64,000 nt of DNA from JADZAI01 sp964390465 (GCA_964390465.1 CAYMIJ010000003.1:62001-126000); one strand, 5' to 3'. Positions 44,827 through 53,300 are shown, numbered from the stretch's first letter. Numbers and translations: made by a program. The notes: generated by a model from the letters alone, not told the origin.

Positions 44827-44855
44827 GGCCGCCCATCATGGGCGGCCTTTTCTTT
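44827..44855 (+). terminator. Rho-independent terminator of the 53-residue peptide gene
   Basis: Perfect 8-bp stem GGCCGCCC/GGGCGGCC (44827-44834 and 44840-44847) with loop ATCAT, followed directly by TTTTCTTT. It lies 44 bases after the stop codon. Confidence 0.9.
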
Positions 44856-44917
44856 GGCGGATCAACCATATCCGGCAAAACCCGCACAGCATCGCGCATG
44901 TTGTGTAACAATGCGAC

Positions 44918-45358
44918 ATGACCTTCACGCTTCGATCCTGGGCCGTATGTATCGCGATTGGCGTGAGTATTGGGCCGGCGGCAATGGCGGGGGAGGCGAA
45001 TATCGCGGGGCGTTATGCCTGCGCACTGACGGGCGTTTTCAAAATCCCAGGGCCCATGCTGATCCTGAACGCTGATGGCACCTATGCCACAGACCGCAAC
45101 GTCCAGACGGGGACTTGGTCAAGACTGGGCGGCAGTATCGCGTTCACTGGCGGACTGATGGCCAGCCACACAATTGCGCTGTTGCCGAAACATGGCCTGC
45201 GCCTCAGCAGAAAAGTCTTCTGCTCCAGAATAGCCATGCCAGAGCCAGCCGAGGCCGTGAAGCCGCCCGTAACAGTGACACCTGTGTACGCGCCTGAGCA
45301 GGCCCCGCAGTCGGTCAAGCCCAAGCTCACCAAGGTGCCAAAGCACCGCAAGACATAA
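44918..45358 (+). CDS. Hypothetical exported protein
   Basis: 146 residues, no family recognised. A signal peptide (MTFTLRSWAVCIAIGVSIGP, cleavage near AMA, residue 24) precedes a small domain of about 80 residues with two Cys (CALTG and VFCSR), possibly a disulfide, and strand-like sequence (GPMLILNADGTYATD) reminiscent of small beta-barrel lipocalin-like folds. The C-terminal ~38 residues are Pro/Val/Lys-rich and probably extended. Only 3 bases separate its stop from the 3' end of the convergent ssrA gene. Confidence 0.6.
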   Translation: MTFTLRSWAVCIAIGVSIGPAAMAGEANIAGRYACALTGVFKIPGPMLILNADGTYATDRNVQTGTWSRLGGSIAFTGGLMASHTIALLPKHGLRLSRKVFCSRIAMPEPAEAVKPPVTVTPVYAPEQAPQSVKPKLTKVPKHRKT

Positions 45359-45360
45359 GG

Positions 45361-45635
45361 AAAAGGTGGAGGGATTCTGTTGCCCAGCTCCCTCCGGGCT
45401 GCGCTTACCTGTTAGGCAGCGAGGGCCATTTCATTGTCGTTGGCACCTATGCGACGACCCGATAACGGCGGATATCATACCGAGCAAAAGCCACGTCTTT
45501 ACACGTCCGTCGATGCTATTTCGCCCCCAATAGCCGGGTCTCGTGAGGCCCGTCTGGTGGAGGCGCCGGGTACCGCCCCCGGGTCCGATCCGCTTATTAC
45601 ACGCGCGTTTATCGCCATAGCCGGGCAAGCCGGCA
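45361..45635 (-). ncRNA. ssrA: Transfer-messenger RNA, circularly permuted two-piece form
   Basis: Rescues stalled ribosomes and tags the nascent peptide. Reading the minus strand, the acceptor piece comes first and ends in GCGCCTCCACCA at 45555. A 26-base linker (45554-45529) follows; then the coding piece begins GGGGGCG at 45528. CGCCTCC pairs with GGGGGCG over 7 bp with a G3-U70-type wobble, the alanine identity element. The tag frame (45444-45412) begins at GCC after ATAGGT and encodes ANDNEMALAA then TAA. Near the 3' end GGAGGGA (45395-45389) pairs with TCCCTCC (45374-45368), then TTTT. A TATATT at 45647-45642 is a likely -10 box. Exact ends of the pieces are approximate. Confidence 0.92.
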
Positions 45636-45675
45636 GGGATGAATATAGTGCATCGCGCGCGCTTTTGCACCCCCT

Positions 45676-46680
45676 TCAGGCGGGGACCAGATAATCCGCT
45701 CCTGGCCGTGCCGTGCTGATGAGCCCCATCTTCTTCAGGTAATCCGAGAACGCCGCATAGCGCGCCACATCAGCAGCCCGTGTGACATGCGCGAAGCGGG
45801 GCAGGGTGTCAGCAAACGCCTTGCGGTTGAGTGCGTCGTCAAGCTGCGGTTTACTCTCGATAAACATCTGCCAGGCTTTGTCTGGCGCATTCACCGTGAA
45901 ACCCACCGCTTCCTGTATGGCGTCCATCATGGCGCGCATCTCGGCGCTGGCGGCGTGATCTTTGTGGGCAACGAAAATCAGCTCGTCGTAGAACGGCACA
46001 CCATGAGCTTCCACGAAGAACGGCTTTGCGCTCTTGCCTTCGCCCGCCAGAATGTTGAGTTCATAGTTGCGATAAGCGCCGATGACGGCATCAACCGTGC
46101 CCGCCATCAATGACTGTGCCAGCGCGAAGTTCACATTGACGATCTCAACGTCCTTCAGCGTCAACCCCGCCGTGCCCAGCATGGTGGAAAGCAGTGCATC
46201 CTCAAACCCGCCCACCGAGTTGCCAATCTTGCGGCCCTTGAGGTCGGCAATCGTGTTGATGCCCTTATCACCCAGGGCCAGCAGCATGTTCAGAGGCATG
46301 TCGATCAACACCCCTGTGCGCAACAGTGGCAGACCTTGATCCACCTGCATGGTCAGCTGAGGCTGGTAGGAAATAGCGGCGTCGGCCTGTCCTGCCGCCA
46401 CCAGCTTGGGTGGATCATTTGGGTCGGCGGGTTCGATGATCTCGACCTTCAAACCACGGCTGGCGAAGGCCCCCATTTTTTCAGCGACAATTACCGGCAC
46501 ATGATTGGGGTTGAGATACCAGTCGAGCAGCAGCTTGAACGGCTTCAAGTCGCGCGCTGTGCTGGCGGGAGCGGGCAGCACATCTGCCTTTGCCGCGCCC
46601 AGAACAGGCAGGGCAGCCGCAGCACTGACCGCGGTAAGAAGATTTCGGCGGTTGAATGTCAAACTGTTTCCCTGAGCCAT
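45676..46680 (-). CDS. thiY: ABC transporter substrate-binding protein, ThiY-like
   Basis: Periplasmic receptor of the NMT1/THI5-like family that binds thiamin pyrimidine precursors such as formylaminopyrimidine. About 334 residues. The export signal contains NRRNLLTAVSAAAALP, a possible twin-arginine motif. The binding domain starts KLLLDWYLNPNHVPVIVAE and includes IGNSVGGFEDALLST and the YQPQLTMQV block. ATG 46680 has AAGGAGG upstream and overlaps the permease gene end by 22 bases. Last gene of a three-gene operon headed by a TPP riboswitch. tmRNA follows 40 bases downstream on the same strand. Confidence 0.88.
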   Translation of the reverse strand: MAQGNSLTFNRRNLLTAVSAAAALPVLGAAKADVLPAPASTARDLKPFKLLLDWYLNPNHVPVIVAEKMGAFASRGLKVEIIEPADPNDPPKLVAAGQADAAISYQPQLTMQVDQGLPLLRTGVLIDMPLNMLLALGDKGINTIADLKGRKIGNSVGGFEDALLSTMLGTAGLTLKDVEIVNVNFALAQSLMAGTVDAVIGAYRNYELNILAGEGKSAKPFFVEAHGVPFYDELIFVAHKDHAASAEMRAMMDAIQEAVGFTVNAPDKAWQMFIESKPQLDDALNRKAFADTLPRFAHVTRAADVARYAAFSDYLKKMGLISTARPGADYLVPA

Positions 46681-47417
46681 GGCGTGAGCCTCCTTGCCAG
46701 CATGTCGATCAAGGCGGTGAAGGCCACCGCCAGCGCAAAAAGCAGAATGAGGGCTGCGAACATCAGCGGCGTCTGTGATCGCGCATTGGCCCAGAGCATG
46801 ACATAGCCCAGCCCTTCGCTGGCCCCGGCCCATTCGCCGATCACCGCAGCAATTGCCGCAACGCCTGCACCCGTGCGCAGACCAGTGCTGAGCGCTGGCA
46901 GAGCCGCAGGCAGAATGATGTGACGCAGCGTGCGAAGACGCGCTGGCCAGCCATCACCAGCCATGACTTTGGCTGCTTCCAGAAGCGATTGAGGTGTGCG
47001 GCGCAGGCCATCAGCAAAAGCAATGGCGACGGGGAAGAAGATGACCAGAGCCGCCAGCGCGATCTTCGGTGCCAGGCCATAGCCCATCCAGACGACGAGC
47101 AGCGGTGCCAATGCAAAAACCGGAAACGCCTGACTGGCGACAAGCAGGGGATTGAGCACAAACCGCACGGGGGCAGAGGTCGCCATCGCCAGAGCGCACA
47201 GAATGCCGATAAGTGCACCGGTCAGAAATCCCAGAACCATCTCGATAGCCGTGATGGCAGCATTGTGCAGCAGGAAATCATGCTGCGCCCAGCCCGCTGC
47301 CCATGTCTCCGGTGGCGACGGCAGGATGAAGCGCGGCAGGCCAAGAAGGGCGCTCGCCAGCCACCACAACGCCACAAGTGCGGCCATCGCCGTCAGAGAA
47401 GAAAGCGCCAGCCTCAT
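46659..47417 (-). CDS. thiX: ABC transporter permease, ThiX-like
   Basis: 252 residues, BPD_transp_1 inner-membrane component with about six hydrophobic segments. The EAA-type cytoplasmic loop is recognisable in LLEAAKVMAGDGWPARLRTL, followed by ILPAALPALSTGLRTGAGVA. Located between the ATPase (4-base overlap upstream) and the binding protein (22-base overlap downstream). Role in uptake of thiamin pyrimidine precursors follows from the riboswitch and from ThiY. Confidence 0.88.
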   Translation of the reverse strand: MRLALSSLTAMAALVALWWLASALLGLPRFILPSPPETWAAGWAQHDFLLHNAAITAIEMVLGFLTGALIGILCALAMATSAPVRFVLNPLLVASQAFPVFALAPLLVVWMGYGLAPKIALAALVIFFPVAIAFADGLRRTPQSLLEAAKVMAGDGWPARLRTLRHIILPAALPALSTGLRTGAGVAAIAAVIGEWAGASEGLGYVMLWANARSQTPLMFAALILLFALAVAFTALIDMLARRLTPWLRETV

Positions 47418-48136
47418 GACACGCTCTCAAGAGCGGCGAGCAAGTGCAGATAGTGATCGCGCAAGGCTGGCCCTGCTGGGTCGCGCAGGCTCACGCCCGC
47501 ACCGGGCAGATGTTCGTCAAGCACGGTGCGTACTGGCATGCCGCCAAGCACAATGACACGGTCTGCCATAGCGAGGGCCTCGAACGGGTCATGCGTGACA
47601 AGGACGACGCTGCGGCCATGGAGCATTCTGCGTGTCAGTTCCTGAACGGTGCGACGTGTGATGGCATCCAGTGCGGCGAAGGGTTCATCCAGCAAGGCAA
47701 CCGGACGATTTTCGTAGAGCAGCCGGGCCAACGCCACGCGCTTGCGCATACCGCCCGACAGTGCGCCCGGCCTTTTGGCCCCCGCCTCAAGACCGACCTG
47801 TTCCAGCAGCGTTCGGGCACGGCTCATGTCGGGCCGCACACCGCGAAGACGGTCACCGAGAATTACATTTTCAAGTGGGTCAGCCCAGGGCAGCAGGGCA
47901 TCATCCTGCGTCATCAGGGCCACCGGCGCGCTGGTTTGCACCACGCCGCTGGCCGGCTTCAGCAGGCCGGCAATCAGGCGCAACAGTGTGGACTTGCCAG
48001 CACCGCTTGGCCCCAGCACGGCCACGAATTCACCGGCACGGACGGTCAGATCAAATTGACCGAACAACAGCGCGCCGTCAAAACCGGCGCGCACATTATG
48101 CAAGACCACAGGCGTGTGTTCGGCCTCAATGCTCAA
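47414..48136 (-). CDS. thiZ: ABC transporter ATP-binding protein, ThiZ-like
   Basis: About 240 residues. Walker A GPSGAGKSTLLRL, signature LSGGMRKRVALARLL, Walker B VALLDEPFAALD and the switch His in VLVTHDPFEAL are all present. I place the start at TTG 48136 (MSIEAEHTPVV): GGAGGG lies 7 nt upstream and forms part of the TPP aptamer, whereas the longer frame reads through the riboswitch, which would be untranslated RNA. First gene of the thiZXY operon; expression is expected to fall when thiamin pyrophosphate is abundant. Confidence 0.87.
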   Translation of the reverse strand: MSIEAEHTPVVLHNVRAGFDGALLFGQFDLTVRAGEFVAVLGPSGAGKSTLLRLIAGLLKPASGVVQTSAPVALMTQDDALLPWADPLENVILGDRLRGVRPDMSRARTLLEQVGLEAGAKRPGALSGGMRKRVALARLLYENRPVALLDEPFAALDAITRRTVQELTRRMLHGRSVVLVTHDPFEALAMADRVIVLGGMPVRTVLDEHLPGAGVSLRDPAGPALRDHYLHLLAALESVS

Positions 48137-48142
48137 GTCCCG

Positions 48143-48232
48143 TCCCTCCGCCGGTTCTAACCGGATCAGGTTCTGGGGTCGTTCCTTGCTGGAACCTCTC
48201 AGCCGCGCACCGTGCGGCTCCCCCCGGATGAA
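48143..48232 (-). promoter_or_regulatory. Thiamin pyrophosphate (TPP) riboswitch
   Basis: THI-box aptamer read on the minus strand. The conserved CTGAGA (48202-48197), AACCTGATCCGG (around 48172-48161) and the P5-type hairpin CCGGTTAGAACCGG followed by CGGAGGGA are all present, as is GGGG/CCCC pairing for P2. The terminal P1 stem can be drawn from TCATCC (48231-48226) with GGAGGG (48149-48144), with one mismatch, so the ribosome-binding site of thiZ is itself part of P1. Control of translation rather than termination is likely: no terminator hairpin lies between aptamer and start codon. Confidence 0.92.
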
Positions 48233-48274
48233 AGTTCTGTATAACGGGCGCGTCATGAAACTGCGAGTCGAAAC

Positions 48275-48745
48275 ATGAAACGGCTGGGAGCTGTGCTGAT
48301 GGCGGCGATACTGGCGGCCTGTGGTGGACGCGCCAGCACCCCGACGCCTCTGCACTGGGAGACGGCGGCGCTGCAAATCGAAACGGTCAGTGGGACGCAC
48401 CGGTTCACCGTTGAGGTGGCGGATGATGAAGCCGAACGCGAACGCGGCCTTATGTTCCGGACACAGATGAATGCGGATGCCGGTATGATCTTCATCTACC
48501 CCGATGTGTCCGAACAGACCATGTGGATGAAGAATACGGTGCTGCTACTCGACATGGTGTTCATGCAGGCGGATGGCACAGTGAGCCATCTGGTGCAGGG
48601 CGCTGTGCCATACAGTCGCGATTTCATCCATTCCGGCGGGCCCGTGAAGGCCGTACTTGAGTTGAACGCGGGCACGGCGGCGCGCATTGGCGTGAAGCCG
48701 GGCGACAGAGTGCGGTTTGAAGCGTTCGGGAATGCAACGCCATGA
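48275..48745 (+). CDS. DUF192 domain lipoprotein
   Basis: 156 residues. Lipobox LAAC at residues 13-16 (MAAILAACGG) predicts membrane anchoring. The DUF192 domain (about 38-150) shows ERGLMFRTQM, MIFIYPDVSEQTMWMKNT and VLELNAG..ARIGVKPGD. The family is widespread and has no firmly established reaction. It is divergent from the thiZXY operon and overlaps the thioesterase gene by 4 bases. Confidence 0.85.
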   Translation: MKRLGAVLMAAILAACGGRASTPTPLHWETAALQIETVSGTHRFTVEVADDEAERERGLMFRTQMNADAGMIFIYPDVSEQTMWMKNTVLLLDMVFMQADGTVSHLVQGAVPYSRDFIHSGGPVKAVLELNAGTAARIGVKPGDRVRFEAFGNATP

Positions 48746-49218
48746 GTGCCGAGGCCGAAAACATGCCGCCGCCGCCGGGCTATGTGCCGGCCACCATGCG
48801 CGGGCCGTTCACAATGCATAACGGCCCTATCTACACCTTCGATGAAGGCGACATCTGGAAGCGCGGCTTTCGTGTGCTGCGCCGTCATTGCAACGGCTTT
48901 GGCCTTGTTCATGGCGGCTGGTTCATGAGCTTTGCCGATGGGCTGCTGGCCGAGGCGGTGTATCGGGCAGCAGGTGCGCCAGGTCTGACGGTGCGCATGA
49001 ACTCGGACTTTCTGGCGAGCGCCCGGATCGGCGACTGGGTGGAAGGCACGGCCCGCACCAGCCGGGTGACGCGCTCGCTGGCCTTCACCGATTGCGAGAT
49101 CACGGTGGGGGCGCGCCTCGTCTTTACGGCCTCGGCGGTCTTCAAGCTGATGGAGGCGCATGCCGCCCGTGCCCGACGCCGGGAAGCGGGTCTGACCGCC
49201 CCATCCGGGGAGACTTGA
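48742..49218 (+). CDS. PaaI-family hotdog thioesterase
   Basis: 158 residues. A hotdog-fold acyl-CoA thioesterase of the PaaI type: the motif CNGFGLVHGGWFMSFADGLL contains the HGG loop and the catalytic acidic residue, followed by VRMNSDFLASARIGDWVEG and a long C-terminal strand. Substrate acyl-CoA unknown. Coupled to the DUF192 gene (ATGA overlap). tRNA-Pro follows 58 bases downstream. Confidence 0.83.
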   Translation: MSAEAENMPPPPGYVPATMRGPFTMHNGPIYTFDEGDIWKRGFRVLRRHCNGFGLVHGGWFMSFADGLLAEAVYRAAGAPGLTVRMNSDFLASARIGDWVEGTARTSRVTRSLAFTDCEITVGARLVFTASAVFKLMEAHAARARRREAGLTAPSGET

Positions 49219-49276
49219 GTTCTTAACGTCTGACGTGATAGGCCCTCGCCACGTCGGAAGTTCGGACCCACGATTC

Positions 49277-49353
49277 CGGGGCGTAGCGCAGCCTGGTAGC
49301 GCATCTGCTTTGGGAGCAGAGGGTCGCGTGTTCGAATCACGCCGCCCCGACCA
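49277..49353 (+). tRNA. tRNA-Pro (anticodon TGG)
   Basis: 77 bases including encoded CCA. Acceptor stem CGGGGCG (49277-49283) pairs with CGCCCCG (49343-49349), then A and CCA. The anticodon arm TCTGC/GCAGA encloses TTTGGGA, anticodon TGG at 49311-49313. The T-arm has the standard TTCGAAT loop. No repeat of its 3' end was seen nearby, so no sign of an integrated element. Confidence 0.96.
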
Positions 49354-49382
49354 TCTGGGTTCGACTTTGAAAAGGGGATGCC

Positions 49383-49688
49383 ATGCTTGCCCGCATCTAT
49401 CGTCCGGCCAAGACGGCCATGCAGTCTGGTCAGGCGCGCAGCCAGGACTGGGTGCTTGAATACGAGCAGACCCAGCGCCGTGAAGTCGAACCCTTGATGG
49501 GCTGGACCTCAACAGGCGATACACTGACCCAGCTGCGCATGAGCTTTGATAGCCGCGAGGACGCCGTCGCCTATGCCAAGGCGCATGAGATACCCTATCA
49601 GGTGTTTGAGCCGCGTGATCGCAAGCCGAACCTGAAAGCCTATGCGGACAATTTCCGTTTTGATCGCAGAGGTCTGTGGACCCACTAG
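49383..49688 (+). CDS. NADH dehydrogenase accessory subunit, NDUFS4-like (ETC complex I subunit)
   Basis: 101 residues. Homologue of the mitochondrial 18-kDa NDUFS4 subunit retained in alphaproteobacteria. Diagnostic segments are ARIYRPAKTAMQSGQARSQD, LEYEQTQRREVEPLMGWTS, FDSREDAVAYAKAHEIPY and the terminal YADNFRFDRRGLWTH. It stabilises the peripheral arm of complex I near the NADH-oxidising module. It stands alone, 29 bases after tRNA-Pro, away from any nuo operon, as usual for this gene. Confidence 0.93.
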   Translation: MLARIYRPAKTAMQSGQARSQDWVLEYEQTQRREVEPLMGWTSTGDTLTQLRMSFDSREDAVAYAKAHEIPYQVFEPRDRKPNLKAYADNFRFDRRGLWTH

Positions 49689-50013
49689 GCATCACCCGGC
49701 TGCTTCTGCCTTCCTGACACAGCCTTCGACCGGGCGGCTGGCGCTGGCTCATGGGGTTGAACCGCGTTTTCAGGAAAACAGGCGGTAATTCGCTTCGATA
49801 GAACGGCACTTTTCCGCGCTTTTCCTATTCGTTCCCCGGTTTTGACGAAAACGCCGTGTGGCGAGACCGCGACGCCGCCATTTGGGTTGAACCGCGATTT
49901 TCGGGTTTTGCTTCGATATTGCCTCACGGATATTGGCTAAGCGATTGGAAAGCGGCGTGGCGATGTCGTACTGCCTACTGACCGGCGGGAGGAAGATATA
50001 GGATAAAAAACCT
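49689..50013. other. Intergenic stretch without a convincing gene
   Basis: About 325 bases between the NDUFS4-like gene and the antitoxin-like frame. An 80-codon minus-strand frame (49685-49927) has no recognisable product, no signal and no clear ribosome-binding site. The stretch contains the imperfect direct repeat described separately. Confidence 0.5.
49754..49918. repeat. Imperfect direct repeat, two copies
   Basis: GGGTTGAACCGCG occurs exactly at 49754-49766 and again at 49884-49896. Each is followed, at different distances, by GCTTCGATA (49792-49800 and 49910-49918), with T/A-rich sequence in between. The copies are 130 bases apart. Origin unknown: a pair of protein-binding sites or a decayed repeat are both possible. 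Confidence 0.5.
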
Positions 50014-50265
50014 TCAATTCAAGAGCCCTGTCCGTGAAAGTGCAGATGGTGAAATCATTCCGCGTGGCATTCCGGTTGGATGGGACGCCCGGCATTGGAT
50101 GCAGGCAAATGCCTGCTTTTTCGCCCGTGCACGGAACGAAGCACTGCGTGTATCGGTCACCGATATCCGGATGGGGAGAAGCCCCTCCGCGCGCAGCTTC
50201 TCGCGGTGCTTCTGCACCTTGGCACGAGAGGAAGCGGGCTTGTCACGTTTAATCTTGATAAACAA
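50014..50265 (-). pseudogene. Remnant of a MazE-like (DUF3018) antitoxin gene
   Basis: The frame encodes SSRAKVQKHREKLRAEGLLP then IRISVTDTRSASFRARAKKQ, which matches the N-terminal half of short DUF3018/MazE-family antitoxins (usual pattern KHR..LRA.GLRPVQIWVPDTR). After that the sequence no longer fits, and the acidic C-terminus expected to bind the toxin is replaced by unrelated residues. There is no ATG or GTG at the beginning: the only start, TTG 50265, lies inside the T-run of the nrdJ terminator. No MazF-like toxin gene is adjacent. I read it as a decayed fragment; a functional short protein is less likely. Confidence 0.5.
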
Positions 50266-50296
50266 AAAAAGGCCCGGCGCTGAGGCCGGGCCTTTT
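50264..50296 (-). terminator. Rho-independent terminator after nrdJ
   Basis: A 9-bp stem, AGGCCCGGC (50270-50278) with GCCGGGCCT (50285-50293), and a 6-base loop. On the minus strand it is followed by seven T, 24 bases after the nrdJ stop. Four T follow on the plus strand too, so it may work in both directions. Confidence 0.92.
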
Positions 50297-50319
50297 GCTG
50301 TTCACGCCAGTCAATTAGC

Positions 50320-53300
50320 TCAACTACACCCACTTGTCGAGCCGCAGGTGTCGCATTTCATGCAGGTGCCGTTGCGCACCAGCGTGAAATTGCCACAGCT
50401 CCCGCAGGCATCTCCTTCATAGCCCTTCAGGCGCGCCTCGGCGCGGCGCTTGCCCTCGGTTTCACGCTTTAGGCGGGTGAGTTCAGCGGGTGAGAGTTTG
50501 GTCTCAGCCTTGGCGATCATTTCCGACACGCGGTTGACCGTTGTGACCTCCGCCGTTTCCACCAGACGCACGACCGGCTTTTCCACTACCTGCACACCGA
50601 TCTGGTTGCGGATGTCATCCAGCCGTTCGGAAATGTTCAGGTCGAACGCCGTTTCGGTGTCAATGGCGCGAGCTGCGCCGGAACGCTCCACCACGCCCAG
50701 CGAGCGGCCACGCACGAAGCCGCTGGAAACCGCACGCTCCACTGCGGGGCGCTTCAGCGCCGTGCGGTCCTGATCTTCTCCACCGCCCAGGTCTTCGTCA
50801 TCGTCATCACGCGGCACCACATGGGCGAGGTCGTGACGGCCAAGATAGGAGACCGCCAGTTCGCGGAAGATGTAATCGAGCACGCTGGTCGCGTTCTTGA
50901 TGGAATCGTTGCCCAGCACGAGGCCCGCCGGTTCGAACTTCGTGAAGACGAAGGCTTCGACATATTCTTCCAGCGGCACGCCGTATTGCAGGCCCAATGA
51001 AATGGCGATGGCGAAATTGTTCATCAGGCTGCGGAAGGCGGCGCCTTCCTTGTGCATGTCGATGAAGATCTCGCCGATCTTGCCGTTTTCGTATTCGCCG
51101 GTGCGCAGATAAACCTTGTGCCCGCCAACCTCAGCCTTCTGGGTGTAGCCCTTGCGGCGGCCGGGTAGCTTTTCGCGCCGGGCGTGTTCGCGCACCCGCT
51201 CGATGATCTTTTCAACGATGCGTTCCGTCACCTGCACCGCACGTTCGGCCTGTGGTGCGGCGACCAGCGTTTCTACTGCATCGTCGTCATTGTCGTTATC
51301 GGCAATGAGCTGCGACGAGAGCGGCTGGCTGAGCTTCGAGCCATCGCGGTAGAGCGCGTTCGCCTTCAGGGCCAGCTTCCACGACAGCATATAGGATTCG
51401 CCGCATTCCTTCACGCCAGCGGCGTTCGGCATGTTAATGGTCTTGGAAATCGCACCGGAAATGAACGGCTGTGCCGCTGCCATCATGCGGATATGGCTTT
51501 CCACCGAAAGGAACCGCTTGCCGGTGCGCCCGCATGGGTTGGCGCAGTCAAAGACCGCCAGGTGCCTGTCCTGCAGATGCGGCGCGCCTTCCAGCGTCAT
51601 CGCGCCGCACACAAAGAGGTTCGCGGCCTCGACCTCGGCCTTCGCGAAGCCAAGATGTCCGAGCATATCGAAATTGCCGTCATCAAGCTGTTCGTCGGAA
51701 AGACGCAGCACGTCGCGGCAGAAATCCTCGCCCAGTGTCCAGCGATTGAAGACGAAGCGGATGTCGAACGCGGTGGCGAGCGCGGCTTCCACGGTGGCGA
51801 TCTGTTCATCGCCAAAGCCCTTGGCGCGCAGGGCATTGTGGCCAAGCGCGTTGGCGCCTTTCAGCGTGCCGCGCCCCACCGCATAGTTGATGATATCGTC
51901 GCGCTGCTCAACGGAATAGCCGAGCGCGGCAAGGGCTTCCGGCACTGACTGGTTGATGATCTTGAAATAGCCGCCGCCCGCCAGCTTCTTGAACTTCACC
52001 AGCGCGAAGTCAGGTTCGATGCCGGTCGTGTCGCAATCCATGACAAGGCCAATCGTGCCGGTCGGCGCGATCACGGTGGCCTGCGCGTTGCGATAGCCGT
52101 TGAGACCGCCCAGCATCAGCGCGCTGTCCCACGCTTTGCGGGCGGCGTCGGCGAGCCCCGACACTGGCACCTTGTCGGCCTTCAGCGGCACCGGCGCGAT
52201 GCCAACCTTTTCGTATCCGGCGTGCTCGCCATAGGCCGCGCGACGGTGATTGCGGATGACCCGCAGCATGTGATGCGCATTGCGGGCATAGCCGGGGAAC
52301 GCGCCCAGCTCACCGGCCATCTGGGCGGATGTGGCATAGGAAACACCAGTCATCAGTGCGGTGATGGCTCCTGCGATGGCACGACCTTCCTCGCTGTCAT
52401 AGGCAAGGCCCGATGACATCAGCAGGCCGCCGATATTCGCAAAGCCAAGGCCCAGCGTGCGGTACTTGTAAGACAGATCGGCGATTTCCTTCGACGGGAA
52501 CTGCGCCATCAGCACCGAGATTTCCAGCACGATCGTCCACAGACGGCAGGCATGTTCAAAGCCTGCAATGTCGAACTGCTTCACGCCGTTCGCGTCCTCG
52601 GTGCGGAAGGTCAGCAGGTTCAGCGAGGCGAGGTTGCAGGCCGTGTCGTCCAGAAACATATATTCCGAACATGGATTGGATGCGCGGATCGGCCCTGACT
52701 CAGGGCAGGTGTGCCAGTCATTGATGGTCGTGTGGAACTGGATGCCGGGGTCGGCGCAGGCCCACGCCGCATAGGAAATCTTGTCCCACAGCTCACGCGC
52801 GTTCAGCGTCTTGTGCACCTTGCCAGAGGTGCGGCGCGTCAGGTTCCAGTCGCCGCCGGTTTCCACAGCGCGCAGGAATTCGTCCGTGACACGGATCGAA
52901 TTGTTGGAGTTCTGGCCTGAGACAGACAGATAGGCCTCCGAATCCCAGTCGGTGTCGTAGGTGCGGATTTCGAGGTTGGAATAGCCCTGCTTGGCGAAGT
53001 GGATGACGCGCTGGATATAGTTTTCCGGGATCAGCGCTTTCTTCGCGGCCTTCACTTCGCGCTTCAGGGCCGGGTTTTTGGCCGGATCGAAACAATCATC
53101 GGCATGGCCGTCGCAGTTGCGGCAGGCCTTCATGATGGCGCTGAGGTGCTGCTCCATGGTCTTGGAGCCGGTGACCAGTGCGGCGACCTTCTGTTCCTCG
53201 ATCACCTTCCAGTCGATGAATTCCTCAATATCAGGGTGATCGACATCGACGACCACCATCTTGGCGGCGCGCCGTGTGGTGCCACCAGACTTGATCGCGC

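Noticed and set aside
45434..45694. Plus-strand frame of 86 codons
   Set aside because: It lies on the opposite strand of the ssrA tmRNA gene, whose structure and tag frame are clear.
47414..48400. Long version of the ABC ATPase starting at 48400
   Set aside because: The extra N-terminal residues would be translated from the TPP riboswitch and from the divergent DUF192 promoter region; the TTG at 48136 has the proper ribosome-binding site.
49277..49353. tRNA-Pro as an integration site for a mobile element
   Set aside because: No integrase, no duplicated tRNA 3' end and no change of composition downstream were found.
48496..49809. Minus-strand open frame of 437 codons
   Set aside because: It crosses DUF192, the thioesterase, tRNA-Pro and the NDUFS4-like gene on the other strand. 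It is translated shadow sequence, not a gene.
49685..49927. 80-codon minus-strand frame after the NDUFS4-like gene
   Set aside because: No ribosome-binding site, no recognisable domain, overlaps the preceding gene end and the direct repeats. Insufficient support for a gene.
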